Positions 1 through 12,563 of a DNA stretch of 64,000 nucleotides are shown piece by piece. The notes beneath the pieces were generated by a model that made no database searches, was not told the origin of the DNA, and was given only the letters and a program-made list of their open reading frames with translations. Every line of letters starts with the position of its first letter. The first letter of the stretch is position 1. A program made the translations under genes and the position numbers. The DNA comes from Bosea sp. F3-2 (GTDB lineage Bacteria; Pseudomonadota; Alphaproteobacteria; Rhizobiales; Beijerinckiaceae): positions 2,542,001 to 2,606,000 of the forward strand of contig NZ_CP042331.1 of assembly GCF_008253865.1 (NCBI RefSeq), given 5' to 3'.

Positions 1-642
1 CTCCTTGCCGAGCGGGCGGCCAGGGGCGGAAAGCTCGCTGCGATCGATGATCTCGGCCGCGCCGAGGCCTTTGAGATAGTCGGCCTCCTCGGCCCGGCCG
101 GTCGAGGCGATGACGTGCCAGCCGGCCTTTGCCAGCAACGTGATCGCGACCGAGCCGACGCCGCCGGCCGCGCCCGTCACGACGACCGGGCCGTCGGAGG
201 GCTTGAGGCCATGCTTCTCGAGCGCGAGAACGCAGAGCATGGCGGTGTAGCCGGCGGTGCCGATCGCCATCGCCTCGGCGGGCGTCAGGCCTTCCGGCAG
301 CGGCACCAGCCAGTCACCCTTGACCCGGCTCTTCTGGGCATAGGCGCCCAGATGCGTCTCGCCGGTGCCCCAGCCGTTGAGCACGACGAGATCGCCCGGC
401 TTGAAATCAGGATTGTCGGAGGTCTCGACCCGGCCGGCGAAGTCGATGCCGGGGATCATCGGCCAGCGGCGCACCACAGGAGCCTTGCCGGTGATGGCGA
501 GGCCATCCTTGTAGTTCACCGTCGAATGGGTGACGCGGACGGTGACGTCGCCCTCCATCAGGTCGGCTTCGGGGAAATCGGTGAAGGCGAGGTTCGGCCC
601 GGCCTCGCCCTTGGTCGCTACGAGGGCCTTGAACGTCGTCAT
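1..642 (-). CDS. acuI: Acryloyl-CoA reductase/quinone oxidoreductase (YhdH/AcuI family), partial
   Basis: This is the N-terminal ~214 residues of a medium-chain dehydrogenase/reductase; the C-terminus lies beyond the left edge. The start ATG at 642 gives MTTFKALVATKGEAG. The GroES-like domain comes first (HSTVNYKDGLA, then PGIDFAGRV near residue 65), followed by the Rossmann nucleotide-binding segment VVVTGAAGGVGSVA near residue 155. Both signatures are typical of YhdH/AcuI proteins, which reduce acryloyl-CoA or related enoyl substrates with NADPH. The catalytic-zinc Cys/His set of true alcohol dehydrogenases is not apparent. The exact substrate is an inference. It lies in the same orientation as the MFS gene upstream, separated by about 150 bp holding a palindromic repeat. 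Confidence 0.8.
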   Translation of the reverse strand, partial: MTTFKALVATKGEAGPNLAFTDFPEADLMEGDVTVRVTHSTVNYKDGLAITGKAPVVRRWPMIPGIDFAGRVETSDNPDFKPGDLVVLNGWGTGETHLGAYAQKSRVKGDWLVPLPEGLTPAEAMAIGTAGYTAMLCVLALEKHGLKPSDGPVVVTGAAGGVGSVAITLLAKAGWHVIASTGRAEEADYLKGLGAAEIIDRSELSAPGRPLGKE

Positions 643-661
643 CACTACCTCCCCAACCTGG

Positions 662-707
662 GCATCGGACCGAAAAGTGGAATCCGGTTTTCGGACCGCT
701 CCGATGC
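662..707. repeat. Palindromic intergenic repeat, family D, copy 1
   Basis: A 46-bp imperfect palindrome bounded by GCATCGG and CCGATGC, with an inner CCGAAAA/TTTTCGG stem. A close relative occurs at 24901-24946. It lies between the oxidoreductase and the MFS gene, both on the minus strand, and could fold as a hairpin in their transcript. Confidence 0.75.
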
Positions 708-792
708 CGATCCAAAACACGAAAGCCGACAAGGTTGCAGCGGCAGCCCGCCACCGCAACCCCGTCGGCCGTGCGTCCGATCGTCTTCCGGA

Positions 793-2022
793 TCAGGCCG
801 GCTGCGCCTGCGGCCGGTGCACCGGCCGCTCGACGATCGGCAGGTTGATCAGGGCCGAGGCGACGCCGAGCGCGACCGAGAGCCACCAGACGAACTGGTA
901 GTTGCCCATCGATTCGTAGAGCACGCCGCCGAGCCAGACGCCAAGGAAGCCGCCGACCTGATGAGAGAAGAAGGCGAAGCCGTAGAGCATCGCCATGTAC
1001 TTCGTGCCGAACATCAGCATGACCAGCGAAGAAGTCGGCGGCACGGTCGAAAGCCAGAACAGGCCGATCACGATGCCGAAGGTGATCGAGGTCACCGGGC
1101 TCGCCGGAATCAGGATGAAGGCCGCAATCGCCACGGCGCGGCCGAGATAGATCCAGGCGAGGAGATGGCGTTTCGGCATCCGCGTCGAGAGCCAGCCGGA
1201 GGAGAGCGAGCCGACCGCGTTCGCAAGGCCAATCACCGCGAGCGTCCAGCCGCCGACCCAGGCCGGCAGGCCGGCATCCTTGAGATAGGCCGGCATGTGC
1301 ACGGTGATGAAGGCGAGCTGGAAGCCGCAGGTGAAAAAGCCGAGGACGAGCAGGACATAGCTGCGGTGCTTGAAAGCCTCGGCCAGCGCCTGCGTCACCG
1401 TCTGGTTCGGCAGATTGGCGGCGGCGCCAGCGGCCGCTCCGGTCTTGCGCGTCGCCAGTACGACCGAGATCGGCAGGATCGGCAGCAGCGTGAACGCAAA
1501 AACGATCAGCGCCTGCTGCCAGCCCATCGTCTCGATCAGGATATTGCCGATCGGCGGAAACAGGAACTGGCCGAAGGAGCCAGCGGCCGTGCCGGCGCCG
1601 AAGGCCATCGGCCGCCATTGCTCGGGCAGGAGCTTGCCGAAGGCGGCAAGCACGAGGTTGAACGAGCAGGCCGAGAGACCGAAGCCGATCAGCACGCCGG
1701 CGCCGAGATGGAGCTGCAGCGGCGTGGTGGCATAGGCCATCACGACGAGGCCGGCAGCATAGAGAACAGCACCGACGCAGAGCACGCGCACCGTGCCGTA
1801 GCGGTCGGCGATCGCCCCGGCGAAGGGCGCACCGAGGCCCCAGAGCAGGTTCTGGATCGCCAGCGCCAGGCCGAAGATGTCGCGGCCCCAGTGGAACTGC
1901 AGCGTCATCGGAATCTGGAACAGGCCGGCGCTCGCGCGCGGACCGAAGGTGATCAGGGCGATCAGGCAGCCGGCGGCGACGATGACCTCCGGTGCGTAGC
2001 TGCGCGCTGGAGTGGACGGCAT
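793..2022 (-). CDS. MFS transporter
   Basis: A 409-residue integral membrane protein with about 12 hydrophobic segments and the MFS loop 2-3 signature as GAIADRYG near residue 72. It has the length and layout of monocarboxylate or nitrate/oxalate-type major facilitator carriers. A hydrophilic central loop (around residues 195-215) separates the two six-helix halves. The start at 2022 (MPSTPARSY) places the first helix at residues 11-30. The substrate cannot be read from sequence. The following gene on the same strand is the oxidoreductase; a functional link is possible but not shown. Confidence 0.85.
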   Translation of the reverse strand: MPSTPARSYAPEVIVAAGCLIALITFGPRASAGLFQIPMTLQFHWGRDIFGLALAIQNLLWGLGAPFAGAIADRYGTVRVLCVGAVLYAAGLVVMAYATTPLQLHLGAGVLIGFGLSACSFNLVLAAFGKLLPEQWRPMAFGAGTAAGSFGQFLFPPIGNILIETMGWQQALIVFAFTLLPILPISVVLATRKTGAAAGAAANLPNQTVTQALAEAFKHRSYVLLVLGFFTCGFQLAFITVHMPAYLKDAGLPAWVGGWTLAVIGLANAVGSLSSGWLSTRMPKRHLLAWIYLGRAVAIAAFILIPASPVTSITFGIVIGLFWLSTVPPTSSLVMLMFGTKYMAMLYGFAFFSHQVGGFLGVWLGGVLYESMGNYQFVWWLSVALGVASALINLPIVERPVHRPQAQPA

Positions 2023-2210
2023 GAAGTTCTCCCAAGAATCGGGAATGTCGGAAGTGTGGCTACACGTTATCGTCCTGCCCTGACGGCAGCCAACGCGATT
2101 TCGTGAAATTTGGCATCACGGCGCGACATGGAACGCCGGAGCGGCGGCGATGTTAACCGGCGCTCAACCTTACCAAGGCGATAACGGATTCCAACGAAGG
2201 CGCAGCGTCG

Positions 2211-3557
2211 TTGGCTGGGTTTTTCGTTCCGTGCGATCGGGACGGGTGTGTCGCTTTGAGTCATCGGCGTCTTCACAGGCATGGGCGGGGTCAGCGCCCT
2301 CTCGGCATCAAATGGGCCGCGAACACGGTCGCGCCCTGGGCGCTGTCAGTCGGCTTGCTTGTGTCTTTCACCGCCTCCGCCGGCCAGAATTTCGGGCCGA
2401 CCGGCCTGCCCTCCAGCGCCATCGCCCGGGTTACGCCCGGCCCCGCCTCGGAGCTGGCTGAGGGCCCCTCGATGCTGGTCGCGGCCAGCGCTTTCCGTCT
2501 GCCCGGCCTTGCGCTGACCTCCGCCGTCACCCAGGCCAAGCTCTCCTTCGAGGATCCGGAGCGTCGGATCGTCGTCGATCCGCGCGCACCGCGCGAAGAT
2601 CTGAAGCGCACCGTTGCCAACTTTCCCGAAGTCGACCGCACCGCCAAGGGCGACATGCTGCCGAGCCTGCGGCCCGGTCTCTCCGAACACCCTTCCATCG
2701 AGCTGGAGCGCGTCGTCTTCGGCGACACCCAACCCAAGCTGATTTCCGGCGGCTTCTCGCTCGACGCGCAGCGCGCGGCCGAGGCTGTCGATGGCCCGCA
2801 GACCGGCTTCGAGCCCTATGCCAACGAGGAGGGCCTGACCGATCCGGCCCTGTCGGATTCCTCGCCTGTCTCGCTCAAGCCGAAGATCACCTCGGCGCGG
2901 CAGGCGGAGCTCTATCTCGAGAGCATCGACGGCTCCTCGCCATCGGTGCCGCAGGCGAACCGGCAATCCTCCTCGACGCCGCTGGTCGGCTCGGTGATCG
3001 GCACGCTGACGCCGCCCGCCCTGCCCGCGCATGGCGCGCCGCAGCAGCGCAGCCGTGTCGCGCTCGCCTCGGCGCCGGCCAATCGCGACCTGCGGCTGGC
3101 GGAGCCCGGCGTGAAGCAGGACTACACCGACCTGATCGCGCCGGAGGCCATGGCGAAGGAACAGCGCTGCCTGGCGGAGGCGGTCTATTTCGAGGCGCGC
3201 TCGGAATCCTTCCAGGGCCAGGCTGCGGTGGCGCAGGTCGTGCTCAATCGCGTGAAGAGCGGGCTTTATCCGAGCAGCGTCTGCGGTGTCGTCTACCAGA
3301 ACAGCAACCGCTATCTCTCCTGCCAGTTCACCTTTACCTGCGAAGGCAAGTCGCTACGCATCACGGAGCCGGGCTCCTGGCGCGACGCGGTCAGGATCGC
3401 GCGCGAAGTCTATGAGGGCACGACCTATCTGCCCGAGGTCGGCGCCTCCACGCACTATCACGCCAACTATGTCCGCCCGTACTGGGCGAAGAAGCTGAAG
3501 AAGATGGACACGATCGGCCAGCACGTCTTCTACCAGCTTCGGCCAGGGCAGAGCTGA
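2211..3557 (+). CDS. SleB-type cell wall hydrolase
   Basis: A 448-residue protein whose C-terminal ~130 residues match the Hydrolase_2 (SleB/CwlJ) family: EAVYFEARSES, AAVAQVVLNRV, VVYQNSNRYLSCQFTF and THYHANYVRP. The N-terminal 300 residues are a low-complexity linker behind one hydrophobic segment (WALSVGLLVSFTASAGQ), so the protein is probably exported or membrane-anchored and acts on peptidoglycan. In SleB relatives this domain is a lytic transglycosylase or amidase-like muralytic enzyme; rhizobial copies are not sporulation proteins. The ATG at 2211 is assumed; an in-frame TTG at 2256 would place the basic stretch directly before the hydrophobic segment and may be the real start. Confidence 0.82.
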   Translation: MAGFFVPCDRDGCVALSHRRLHRHGRGQRPLGIKWAANTVAPWALSVGLLVSFTASAGQNFGPTGLPSSAIARVTPGPASELAEGPSMLVAASAFRLPGLALTSAVTQAKLSFEDPERRIVVDPRAPREDLKRTVANFPEVDRTAKGDMLPSLRPGLSEHPSIELERVVFGDTQPKLISGGFSLDAQRAAEAVDGPQTGFEPYANEEGLTDPALSDSSPVSLKPKITSARQAELYLESIDGSSPSVPQANRQSSSTPLVGSVIGTLTPPALPAHGAPQQRSRVALASAPANRDLRLAEPGVKQDYTDLIAPEAMAKEQRCLAEAVYFEARSESFQGQAAVAQVVLNRVKSGLYPSSVCGVVYQNSNRYLSCQFTFTCEGKSLRITEPGSWRDAVRIAREVYEGTTYLPEVGASTHYHANYVRPYWAKKLKKMDTIGQHVFYQLRPGQS

Positions 3558-3734
3558 TCGCTAAAAATCGAGCCTTTCCATTGACTTGGGCGCAATCTGC
3601 ATAAATGCAGCCGCAAGCTCGACTTGGTTAATTTTACCTTGTTTTAGCGTTTACCTTGCGTTCATCACTTCGAACGGGCTTTCTGACCACAACGAACGGC
3701 GCGCTGACGCCGGAACCGACAGGTCAGGTCCAAC

Positions 3735-4328
3735 ATGGTGCGCTCGCTCCCGTCATCCCGGATCATTGCCGCCTCGGCCTTTGCCACCACGCTTCTCCTC
3801 GGCGTTTCCGCGGCGGAGGCCGGCGGCTGCCGCGGCTCCGCCTGCTACAATCTCGTCACCGCGCCACCGGTCTACGGCACCATCAATGAGACCTATCAGG
3901 TTCGGCCCGCCCAGACGCAGCATCGCGTCGTCCCGGCCGCATACGAGACCGTGACCGACAACGTGATGATCGCGCCGGAACGGCGCATCGCGCACCGCCG
4001 CGCCGCCGTCTACGACACCGTAACCGAGAAGGTGCTTGTCGCGCCCGCTACCCGTCGCTGGGACGTGACCCGCGATGCCTGGGGCAACACGGTCGGCTGC
4101 TGGGTCGAGGTGCCAGCGCAATACGGCTACCAGAGCCGCCGGGTCGAGGTTTCGCCGGCCACCATCGAGTACGAGATGGTTCCGGCAGTCTACACGCAGC
4201 GTCAGCGCAAGGTGATGGTGCGTCCCACCGAAGTCGTGCGGGAAGAGATCCCCGCCGCCTACGAGACGCGGCAGCGCCAGGTTCTGGTCAGCCCCGCCTC
4301 GCAATACTGGTCCCGCGCCGGCTACTGA
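3735..4328 (+). CDS. Secreted tandem-repeat protein of unknown function
   Basis: A 197-residue protein with a signal peptide ending near AEAGGC (residue ~29), so it is probably periplasmic or outer-surface. The mature part consists of about six imperfect repeats of ~23 residues with the pattern P-A-x-Y-(E/D)-T-x4-V-x-V-x-P. Examples are PAAYETVTDNVMIAP, AAVYDTVTEKVLVAP, PAVYTQRQRKVMVRP and PAAYETRQRQVLVSP. Three cysteines are present (two right after the signal peptide and one near residue 122). The alternation of aromatic and beta-branched residues suggests a beta-rich repeat fold. I do not recognise a function. A strong terminator follows it, so it is probably monocistronic. Confidence 0.75.
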   Translation: MVRSLPSSRIIAASAFATTLLLGVSAAEAGGCRGSACYNLVTAPPVYGTINETYQVRPAQTQHRVVPAAYETVTDNVMIAPERRIAHRRAAVYDTVTEKVLVAPATRRWDVTRDAWGNTVGCWVEVPAQYGYQSRRVEVSPATIEYEMVPAVYTQRQRKVMVRPTEVVREEIPAAYETRQRQVLVSPASQYWSRAGY

Positions 4329-4386
4329 GCCGACCGGGCAGAGTTTCACGCAGACCCTTTTTTTACCACGGAAATGACCACTTACG

Positions 4387-4411
4387 CCCCGGCCTCGCGC
4401 CGGGGTTTTTT
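4387..4411 (+). terminator. Intrinsic terminator after the tandem-repeat protein
   Basis: A seven-base-pair GC stem (CCCCGGC/GCCGGGG) with a five-base loop is followed by a run of six T on the plus strand, 58 bases after the stop codon. Confidence 0.85.
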
Positions 4412-4458
4412 CTTGGTGCCGAGGCTTTTGGGGTCGCTTTGCGGCGCGCGCCGTCCGC

Positions 4459-4725
4459 TCAGATGTAGCGTTCACCCAACAGGAACACGCAGACCCCGAC
4501 GACGAAGGCGAGGAAGCGGGCGGGCATGCTGACCAGCGTGCCGGGCGAGCGGCCTACCGCGTAGCCGATCAGCAGCTCCGTGAGGCCAAGCCCCAGCAGC
4601 ACGATGACAAAAGGCGGAAAGGCCCCGTCGCGAACGACGAAGCCGGCCTCTGCAGCATAGGCAACGATGGCGCCAAGGGCAGCGCCCAGCGCGACGAAAA
4701 GGAGTTCGTGGCGCGAGAGGCGCAT
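4459..4725 (-). CDS. Small membrane protein
   Basis: An 88-residue protein with three hydrophobic segments (about residues 8-25, 36-56 and 68-84). I chose the ATG at 4725 (MRLSRHELLF) rather than a longer reading that would run back through the end of infA. The stop of infA lies 10 bases upstream, so the two are probably co-transcribed. No recognisable domain or catalytic motif is visible; the function is unknown. Confidence 0.6.
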   Translation of the reverse strand: MRLSRHELLFVALGAALGAIVAYAAEAGFVVRDGAFPPFVIVLLGLGLTELLIGYAVGRSPGTLVSMPARFLAFVVGVCVFLLGERYI

Positions 4726-4735
4726 CCGTGTCGTC

Positions 4736-5005
4736 TCAGCGACGGCGGAAGTTCTGACGCGGCGGACCGCCGGGAGCCGGGCCGGCCGTCTTCTGACGGA
4801 AATTGATGCGGCCGCGATCGAGATCATAAGGCGACATCTCGACGATGACGCGGTCTCCCGCGATGGTGCGGATACGGTTCTTCTTCATCTTGCCGGCCGC
4901 ATAAGCCAGGATCACATGGTCGTTGTCGAGCTTGACCCGGTAGTTGCCGTCCGGGAGCACCTCGACCACGGTGCCGTCGAATTCAAGCAGTTCTTCTTTC
5001 GCCAT
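4736..5005 (-). CDS. infA: Translation initiation factor IF-1
   Basis: An 89-residue S1/OB-fold protein starting MAKEELLEFDG. It contains the conserved core GNYRVKLDNDHVILAYAAGK and MKKNRIRTIAGDRV, followed by VEMSPYDLDRGRI. IF-1 binds the A site of the 30S subunit with IF-2 and IF-3. Most IF-1 proteins end near residue 72; this one carries an extra basic, proline- and glycine-rich tail ending NFRRR, a feature also known from Bradyrhizobium-type IF-1. It lies upstream of a small membrane protein and about 80 bp after the helicase gene on the same strand. Confidence 0.95.
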   Translation of the reverse strand: MAKEELLEFDGTVVEVLPDGNYRVKLDNDHVILAYAAGKMKKNRIRTIAGDRVIVEMSPYDLDRGRINFRQKTAGPAPGGPPRQNFRRR

Positions 5006-5083
5006 CTGTCGTCCTTCGTGAGCCCTTAGGCGCGGGAGCGGGCCATCATCGGGGAGGCCCGTCCGGTTCTGGTCGATCGCGCG

Positions 5084-6601
<1,518 letters not shown>

Positions 6602-6710
6602 GAAGGATCTTTCCGGACGCCGGAATGCGAAGGGCGCATGTGGAATTCGGCTGCGCCACAGGCCCGCATCCGGCCTGATACTGATAGTCGGACCCGCCGG
6701 CGAACCGCTG

Positions 6711-6756
6711 GAGAACGCGTGATCCGATCAGGTTGCAACCTGATCGGATCCGGTTC
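6711..6756. repeat. Palindromic repeat, family A, partial copy
   Basis: Positions 6721-6750 form a perfect 30-bp palindrome with half-site GATCCGATCAGGTTG, preceded by GAGAACGCGT. The same modules occur in the longer family A copies at 18934-19044 and 56621-56734. It lies between the cold-shock gene and the helicase gene. Confidence 0.85.
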
Positions 6757-6827
6757 CAGCCCACAGCGCCGGCGGGCTTGTCGTGGACCGGGCGGCAGGG
6801 CGCCGTCCCGGCGATGATATCGTCGCC

Positions 6828-7037
6828 TCAGGCGACGACGAGGTTGCCGGCCGAGGTCTTGCCGGTCTTGCGATCGGCAACGAGTTCATAGGAGACGACC
6901 TGGCCGTCGCGCAGCTCGCGCAGGCCGGCGCGCTCGACGGCGCTGATGTGGACGAAAACGTCCTGGCCGCCGTTCTCAGGCGTGATGAAGCCGTAGCCCT
7001 TGGTGGAGTTGAACCACTTCACGGTGCCCTTGTTCAT
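6828..7037 (-). CDS. cspA: Cold-shock protein (CspA family)
   Basis: A 69-residue single cold-shock domain, MNKGTVKWFNSTKGYGFITP. It has the RNP1-like KGYGFI and RNP2-like DVFVHIS nucleic-acid-binding motifs. CspA proteins bind single-stranded RNA/DNA and act as RNA chaperones; not all family members are cold-inducible. The length is standard. The 275-bp gap upstream leaves room for a long structured leader, as is common for csp genes. A RhlE-type helicase gene follows on the same strand. Confidence 0.95.
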   Translation of the reverse strand: MNKGTVKWFNSTKGYGFITPENGGQDVFVHISAVERAGLRELRDGQVVSYELVADRKTGKTSAGNLVVA

Positions 7038-7312
7038 GGGGTTAGTCCTTACGTTTCAGATCCGCGTCTATCGTGATGACACGACGGGACGCGCGGACGC
7101 CTCGCCATGGCCTTGTAGCGATGTGTGGTGGATCTGATTCGTAACCGCCACCGGACAAGCCGCCAAGCGGAGGGGTGGCCAGAACCCGGCCGCATCTCGT
7201 CTTACGTCGTGCTCACTAGCATGGATTGCAAGAACGGTCCAGCAAGCCGACTTCAAGCATCCCGGAACACGCTGCGAAAGCCGGTGTTTGACTGCTGAAT
7301 GGAGGCTGCATC
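7038..7312. other. Divergent intergenic region of the cold-shock and GFA genes
   Basis: This stretch of about 275 bp has no credible gene. It must contain the promoter and any leader of the cold-shock gene (minus) and the promoter of the GFA-type gene (plus). I could not assign -35/-10 elements or a defined thermosensor fold by eye. Confidence 0.5.
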
Positions 7313-7807
7313 ATGCCGATAAAGCTCAAAGGCTCATGCCGCTGCGGAGCGGTTCACTTCTCGGTCGAGAGCCATGCGCCCGTCCCCTATCAGCTCTGCT
7401 ATTGCTCGATTTGCCGCAAGACCGCTGGCGGCGGTGGCTTCGCGATCAACCTATCGGCCGAGGCCGAGACGCTGAAGGTCGAGGGCGAAGACGCCATAGG
7501 CAGCTTCAGCGCCGAGATCCGCGACGATGACGGCACCTGCGAACGATCCGAGGCGCAGCGCCGCTTCTGCACGATCTGCGGGACCGCGCTGTGGCTGTTC
7601 GACCCACGCTGGCCGGATTTGCTGCATCCCTTCGCCTCGGCGATCGACAGCGAGCTGCCACCGGCTCCGGAGAAGACCCATGTCATGCTGCGCTTCAAGG
7701 CCGGCTGGGTCGATCCGGATATCGCAGCGAGCGATCAGAGCTTCGCAGAGTACCCGGAGGAATCGATCGAGGAATGGCATCGCAAACGCGGCCTCTGGAT
7801 CGACTGA
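7313..7807 (+). CDS. GFA/CENP-V family zinc protein
   Basis: A 164-residue protein of the glutathione-dependent formaldehyde-activating (GFA) family. It has the expected zinc-binding cysteines: CRCG near residue 9, CYCSICRK near residue 29, and FCTICGT near residue 86. The family founder Gfa was proposed to form S-hydroxymethylglutathione, but most relatives have no proven activity, so the biochemical role here is uncertain. The start ATG at 7313 directly precedes the conserved KGSCRCGAV. It is a stand-alone gene. Confidence 0.88.
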   Translation: MPIKLKGSCRCGAVHFSVESHAPVPYQLCYCSICRKTAGGGGFAINLSAEAETLKVEGEDAIGSFSAEIRDDDGTCERSEAQRRFCTICGTALWLFDPRWPDLLHPFASAIDSELPPAPEKTHVMLRFKAGWVDPDIAASDQSFAEYPEESIEEWHRKRGLWID

Positions 7808-8146
7808 ATGCCGGCTGCGAACAGGCGAGAGCATTGTGCTTTAAGCTGGAATCGCAAGGCACAGGCTGGCGCGACGCTTCCCCTCCCCCACCCATCTCGG
7901 GCTTGCCCGAGATGGGCAGAGATGAGGGCCAAAGTCGGCAACAGCCGACTTTGGTGGGGAGGAGCAGGGGTGGGGGTCGAAAAGCAAGGGCGATCGACGG
8001 GGACGTGTTTTCGGCGCTGCTGCCACGGCACCGAACCTCCAGCCGGTCACCAGGCGGCACCACCCCCACCCCTCTCCCCTCCCCACAAGGGGGAGGGGAA
8101 GAGTACGCATCGCCAGCGTGGCGGTTCAATCTAAGGGCAGGTTGCT
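7808..8146. repeat. Composite hairpin-rich intergenic repeat (family E, copy 1)
   Basis: No gene. The region holds two perfect hairpins: 7891-7916 (arms CCCATCTCGGGC/GCCCGAGATGGG) and 7929-7954 (arms CCAAAGTCGGC/GCCGACTTTGG). Pyrimidine- and purine-rich blocks follow (GCAGGGGTGGGGGTCGAA; GGCACCACCCCCACCCC; CCCCACAAGGGGGAGGGG). The last three blocks recur at 14915-15030. It sits between a plus-strand and a minus-strand gene. Confidence 0.75.
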
Positions 8147-8848
8147 CTACCGCGCGAGTTGCGCAACGAGGCCACGCAAAGGGCCAAGATGCGGTATCGC
8201 GCAATAGCGCCCATGCCCCACCGGCTCCTCCGCATGTTCCAGCACCCAGGTCAGCTCATGCGGGACATGAACCGCCCAGGCGCCAGCCTCCAGCGCCGGC
8301 AAAATATCCGACTTCAACGAATTGCCGACCATCATGGCCCGCCCCGCCCCGTCGCCGTGGCGAGAGAAAATGCGCTCGTAGATGGGGGCCTTCTTGTCGC
8401 AGACGATCTCGACCGCATGGAAGAAATCGCCAAGGCCGGACTGGGCGAGCTTGCGTTCCTGGTCGAAGAGATCGCCCTTGGTGATCAGTACGAGCCGGTA
8501 GTCGCCGGACAGGGCTTCGAGCGTCTCATGGACATGCGGCAAGGTCTCGACCGGATGGGCCGCCATCTCGCGGCCAGCGGCGAGGATCTCGCCGATGACG
8601 GCAGCCGGCACCTGCCCTTTGGTGATCTCGATCGCCGTCTCGATCATCGAGAGCACGAAGCCCTTGATGCCGAAGCCGTAGAAGCCGAGGTTGCGCCTCT
8701 CCGCTTCGAGCAAGCGGCCGGAAATCTCGGCCGCCTCGCCATGTTCACCGAGCAGCGCAACGAAACGGTCTTCCGTCATGCGGAAGAACTGCTCGTTCTG
8801 CCAGAGCGTGTCGTCGGCATCGAAGCCGATGGTGGTCAGTCGGGACAT
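8147..8848 (-). CDS. HAD-superfamily hydrolase
   Basis: A 233-residue phosphatase-like protein starting at the ATG 8848 (MSRLTTIGFDADDTLWQ); a longer reading upstream lacks conservation. HAD motif I is DADDTLW (nucleophile Asp and acid/base Asp), motif II LITKGD, the motif III Lys lies around KKAP, and motif IV is GNSLKSDILPALEAG. The helical cap insertion between motifs I and II makes it a subclass C1 enzyme (phosphoglycolate phosphatase/YjjG-like). The natural substrate is unknown. It follows ppdK on the same strand, separated by a repeat element. Confidence 0.85.
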   Translation of the reverse strand: MSRLTTIGFDADDTLWQNEQFFRMTEDRFVALLGEHGEAAEISGRLLEAERRNLGFYGFGIKGFVLSMIETAIEITKGQVPAAVIGEILAAGREMAAHPVETLPHVHETLEALSGDYRLVLITKGDLFDQERKLAQSGLGDFFHAVEIVCDKKAPIYERIFSRHGDGAGRAMMVGNSLKSDILPALEAGAWAVHVPHELTWVLEHAEEPVGHGRYCAIPHLGPLRGLVAQLAR

Positions 8849-8870
8849 GGCGAAAGCCTTCTCACGACCG

Positions 8871-8949
8871 GGCGTCATTCCCGGGCGCCGCGCAGCGGCA
8901 AACCGGGAATCTCGTCGAAGAGATGCTCGGGTCAAGCCCGAGCATGACG
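8871..8949. repeat. Double-hairpin intergenic repeat
   Basis: Two inverted repeats in succession: a CATTCCCGG/CCGGGAAT pair and a GATGCTCGGG/CCCGAGCAT pair ending GACG. A related element at 42855-42946 has the same CGTCATGCTCG...CATGACG framing. It fills most of the gap between ppdK and the HAD gene and could act as a terminator or transcript-stabilising structure. Confidence 0.65.
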
Positions 8950-8959
8950 TGAGCTGCCC

Positions 8960-11644
<2,685 letters not shown>

Positions 11645-11826
11645 CACTTCAACCTCTTCGTTTGCAGCCGGACGCAGCAACGCCGCGGCGATGCGAAAGT
11701 TTCGTGTGCATGCCGTCGATGCCTTGGCGGCACCGGCGGCGGGACGGGGCGGTCATGCCCAAAAGCACCTGAACAATCAATGAGCAGGTGCAACAAAATC
11801 CCGGGCAGCGCACAAAGGCCGATGCT

Positions 11827-12321
11827 TCATTTCGCGCGACCTCGCGCGGCGCGCGGCCAGCGCAGCGGCCAATTGACGATGCGTTCGGCCACCTCCTCCT
11901 CCGGCACATCGTCCTCCGAGGCGAAGACCCGGCCGCGAACGGACACGCCGGCCGCGACCACGGTTTCGGGATCGCCGGAAACGAGAGGATGCCACCAGGG
12001 CAGATCCTGGCCTTCCGCGACGAGGCGATAGGCACAGGTCGGCGGCAGCCAGGGGAGCGTGCGCACGTCCTGCGGCGTCAGCGTCACACAGTCCGGCACC
12101 TTGAGCGAACGGTTCGGGTAGTCCCTGCAGCGGCAGGTTCCAGCGTCGAACAACCGACAGCCGACATCGGTCGCGAAGATGCGGCCGGTATCTTCGTCCT
12201 CGAGCTTCACGAGGCAACAGCGGCCACAGCCATCGCACAGCGATTCCCACTGCTCCACTGACATCGCTTCGAGCGGGGTGGTGCGCCAGAACGGCTCGTC
12301 TTTCGGCTGCTTCAGCGTCAT
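11827..12321 (-). CDS. YcgN-family cysteine-cluster protein (UPF0260)
   Basis: A 164-residue cytoplasmic protein with the family's cysteine clusters: CDGCGRCC near residue 29 and later Cys at CRLFDAGTCRCRDYP, DC and TCAYR. WWHPLVSGDPETV is also typical of UPF0260. These cysteines are presumed to hold a metal or iron-sulfur cluster, but no activity has been established for the family. The length matches relatives. It is divergent from the PBP gene, with about 240 bp of shared promoter region. Confidence 0.88.
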   Translation of the reverse strand: MTLKQPKDEPFWRTTPLEAMSVEQWESLCDGCGRCCLVKLEDEDTGRIFATDVGCRLFDAGTCRCRDYPNRSLKVPDCVTLTPQDVRTLPWLPPTCAYRLVAEGQDLPWWHPLVSGDPETVVAAGVSVRGRVFASEDDVPEEEVAERIVNWPLRWPRAARGRAK

Positions 12322-12563
12322 GACCGGCTTATGCGCCGCCGCGCGCCAAGATGGAAGAGCGCCGCTTCGACGACCGTTCCTGTGTCAAGGCGGGACAACG
12401 GCACTGGCTCGCTTCCTGCTGCGGGAAAAGGTTTCTTTGCGCCTGTCTCTTATCTGAAGACGGCGCGCGACTATGTGTCCATTCTCGGACGCAATGCTGT
12501 TGCCAAGACGATCATGGCACGGCAGGACTGTGTCGGGGGCCATTCGGGAAGCCTGGAACGGCC

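Noticed and set aside
115..2106. Long plus-strand reading of 663 codons over the oxidoreductase and MFS genes
   Set aside because: It is rich in Arg, Ala, Asp and His with no domain, and lies antisense to two genes with clear families. Long antisense frames are expected at this GC content.
2153..2167. TTAA-N7-TCAA upstream of the SleB-type gene as a CtrA box
   Set aside because: One mismatch and a weak context; imperfect matches are frequent enough that I do not list it as a site.
3630..3665. AT-rich stretch with TTAATTTTACCTTG before the tandem-repeat protein as a promoter or CtrA site
   Set aside because: The spacing fits neither a clean -35/-10 pair nor TTAA-N7-TTAA.
7808..8146. CRISPR array, because of the repeated hairpins
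   Set aside because: The hairpins differ from each other and are not regularly spaced direct repeats; no cas genes are present.
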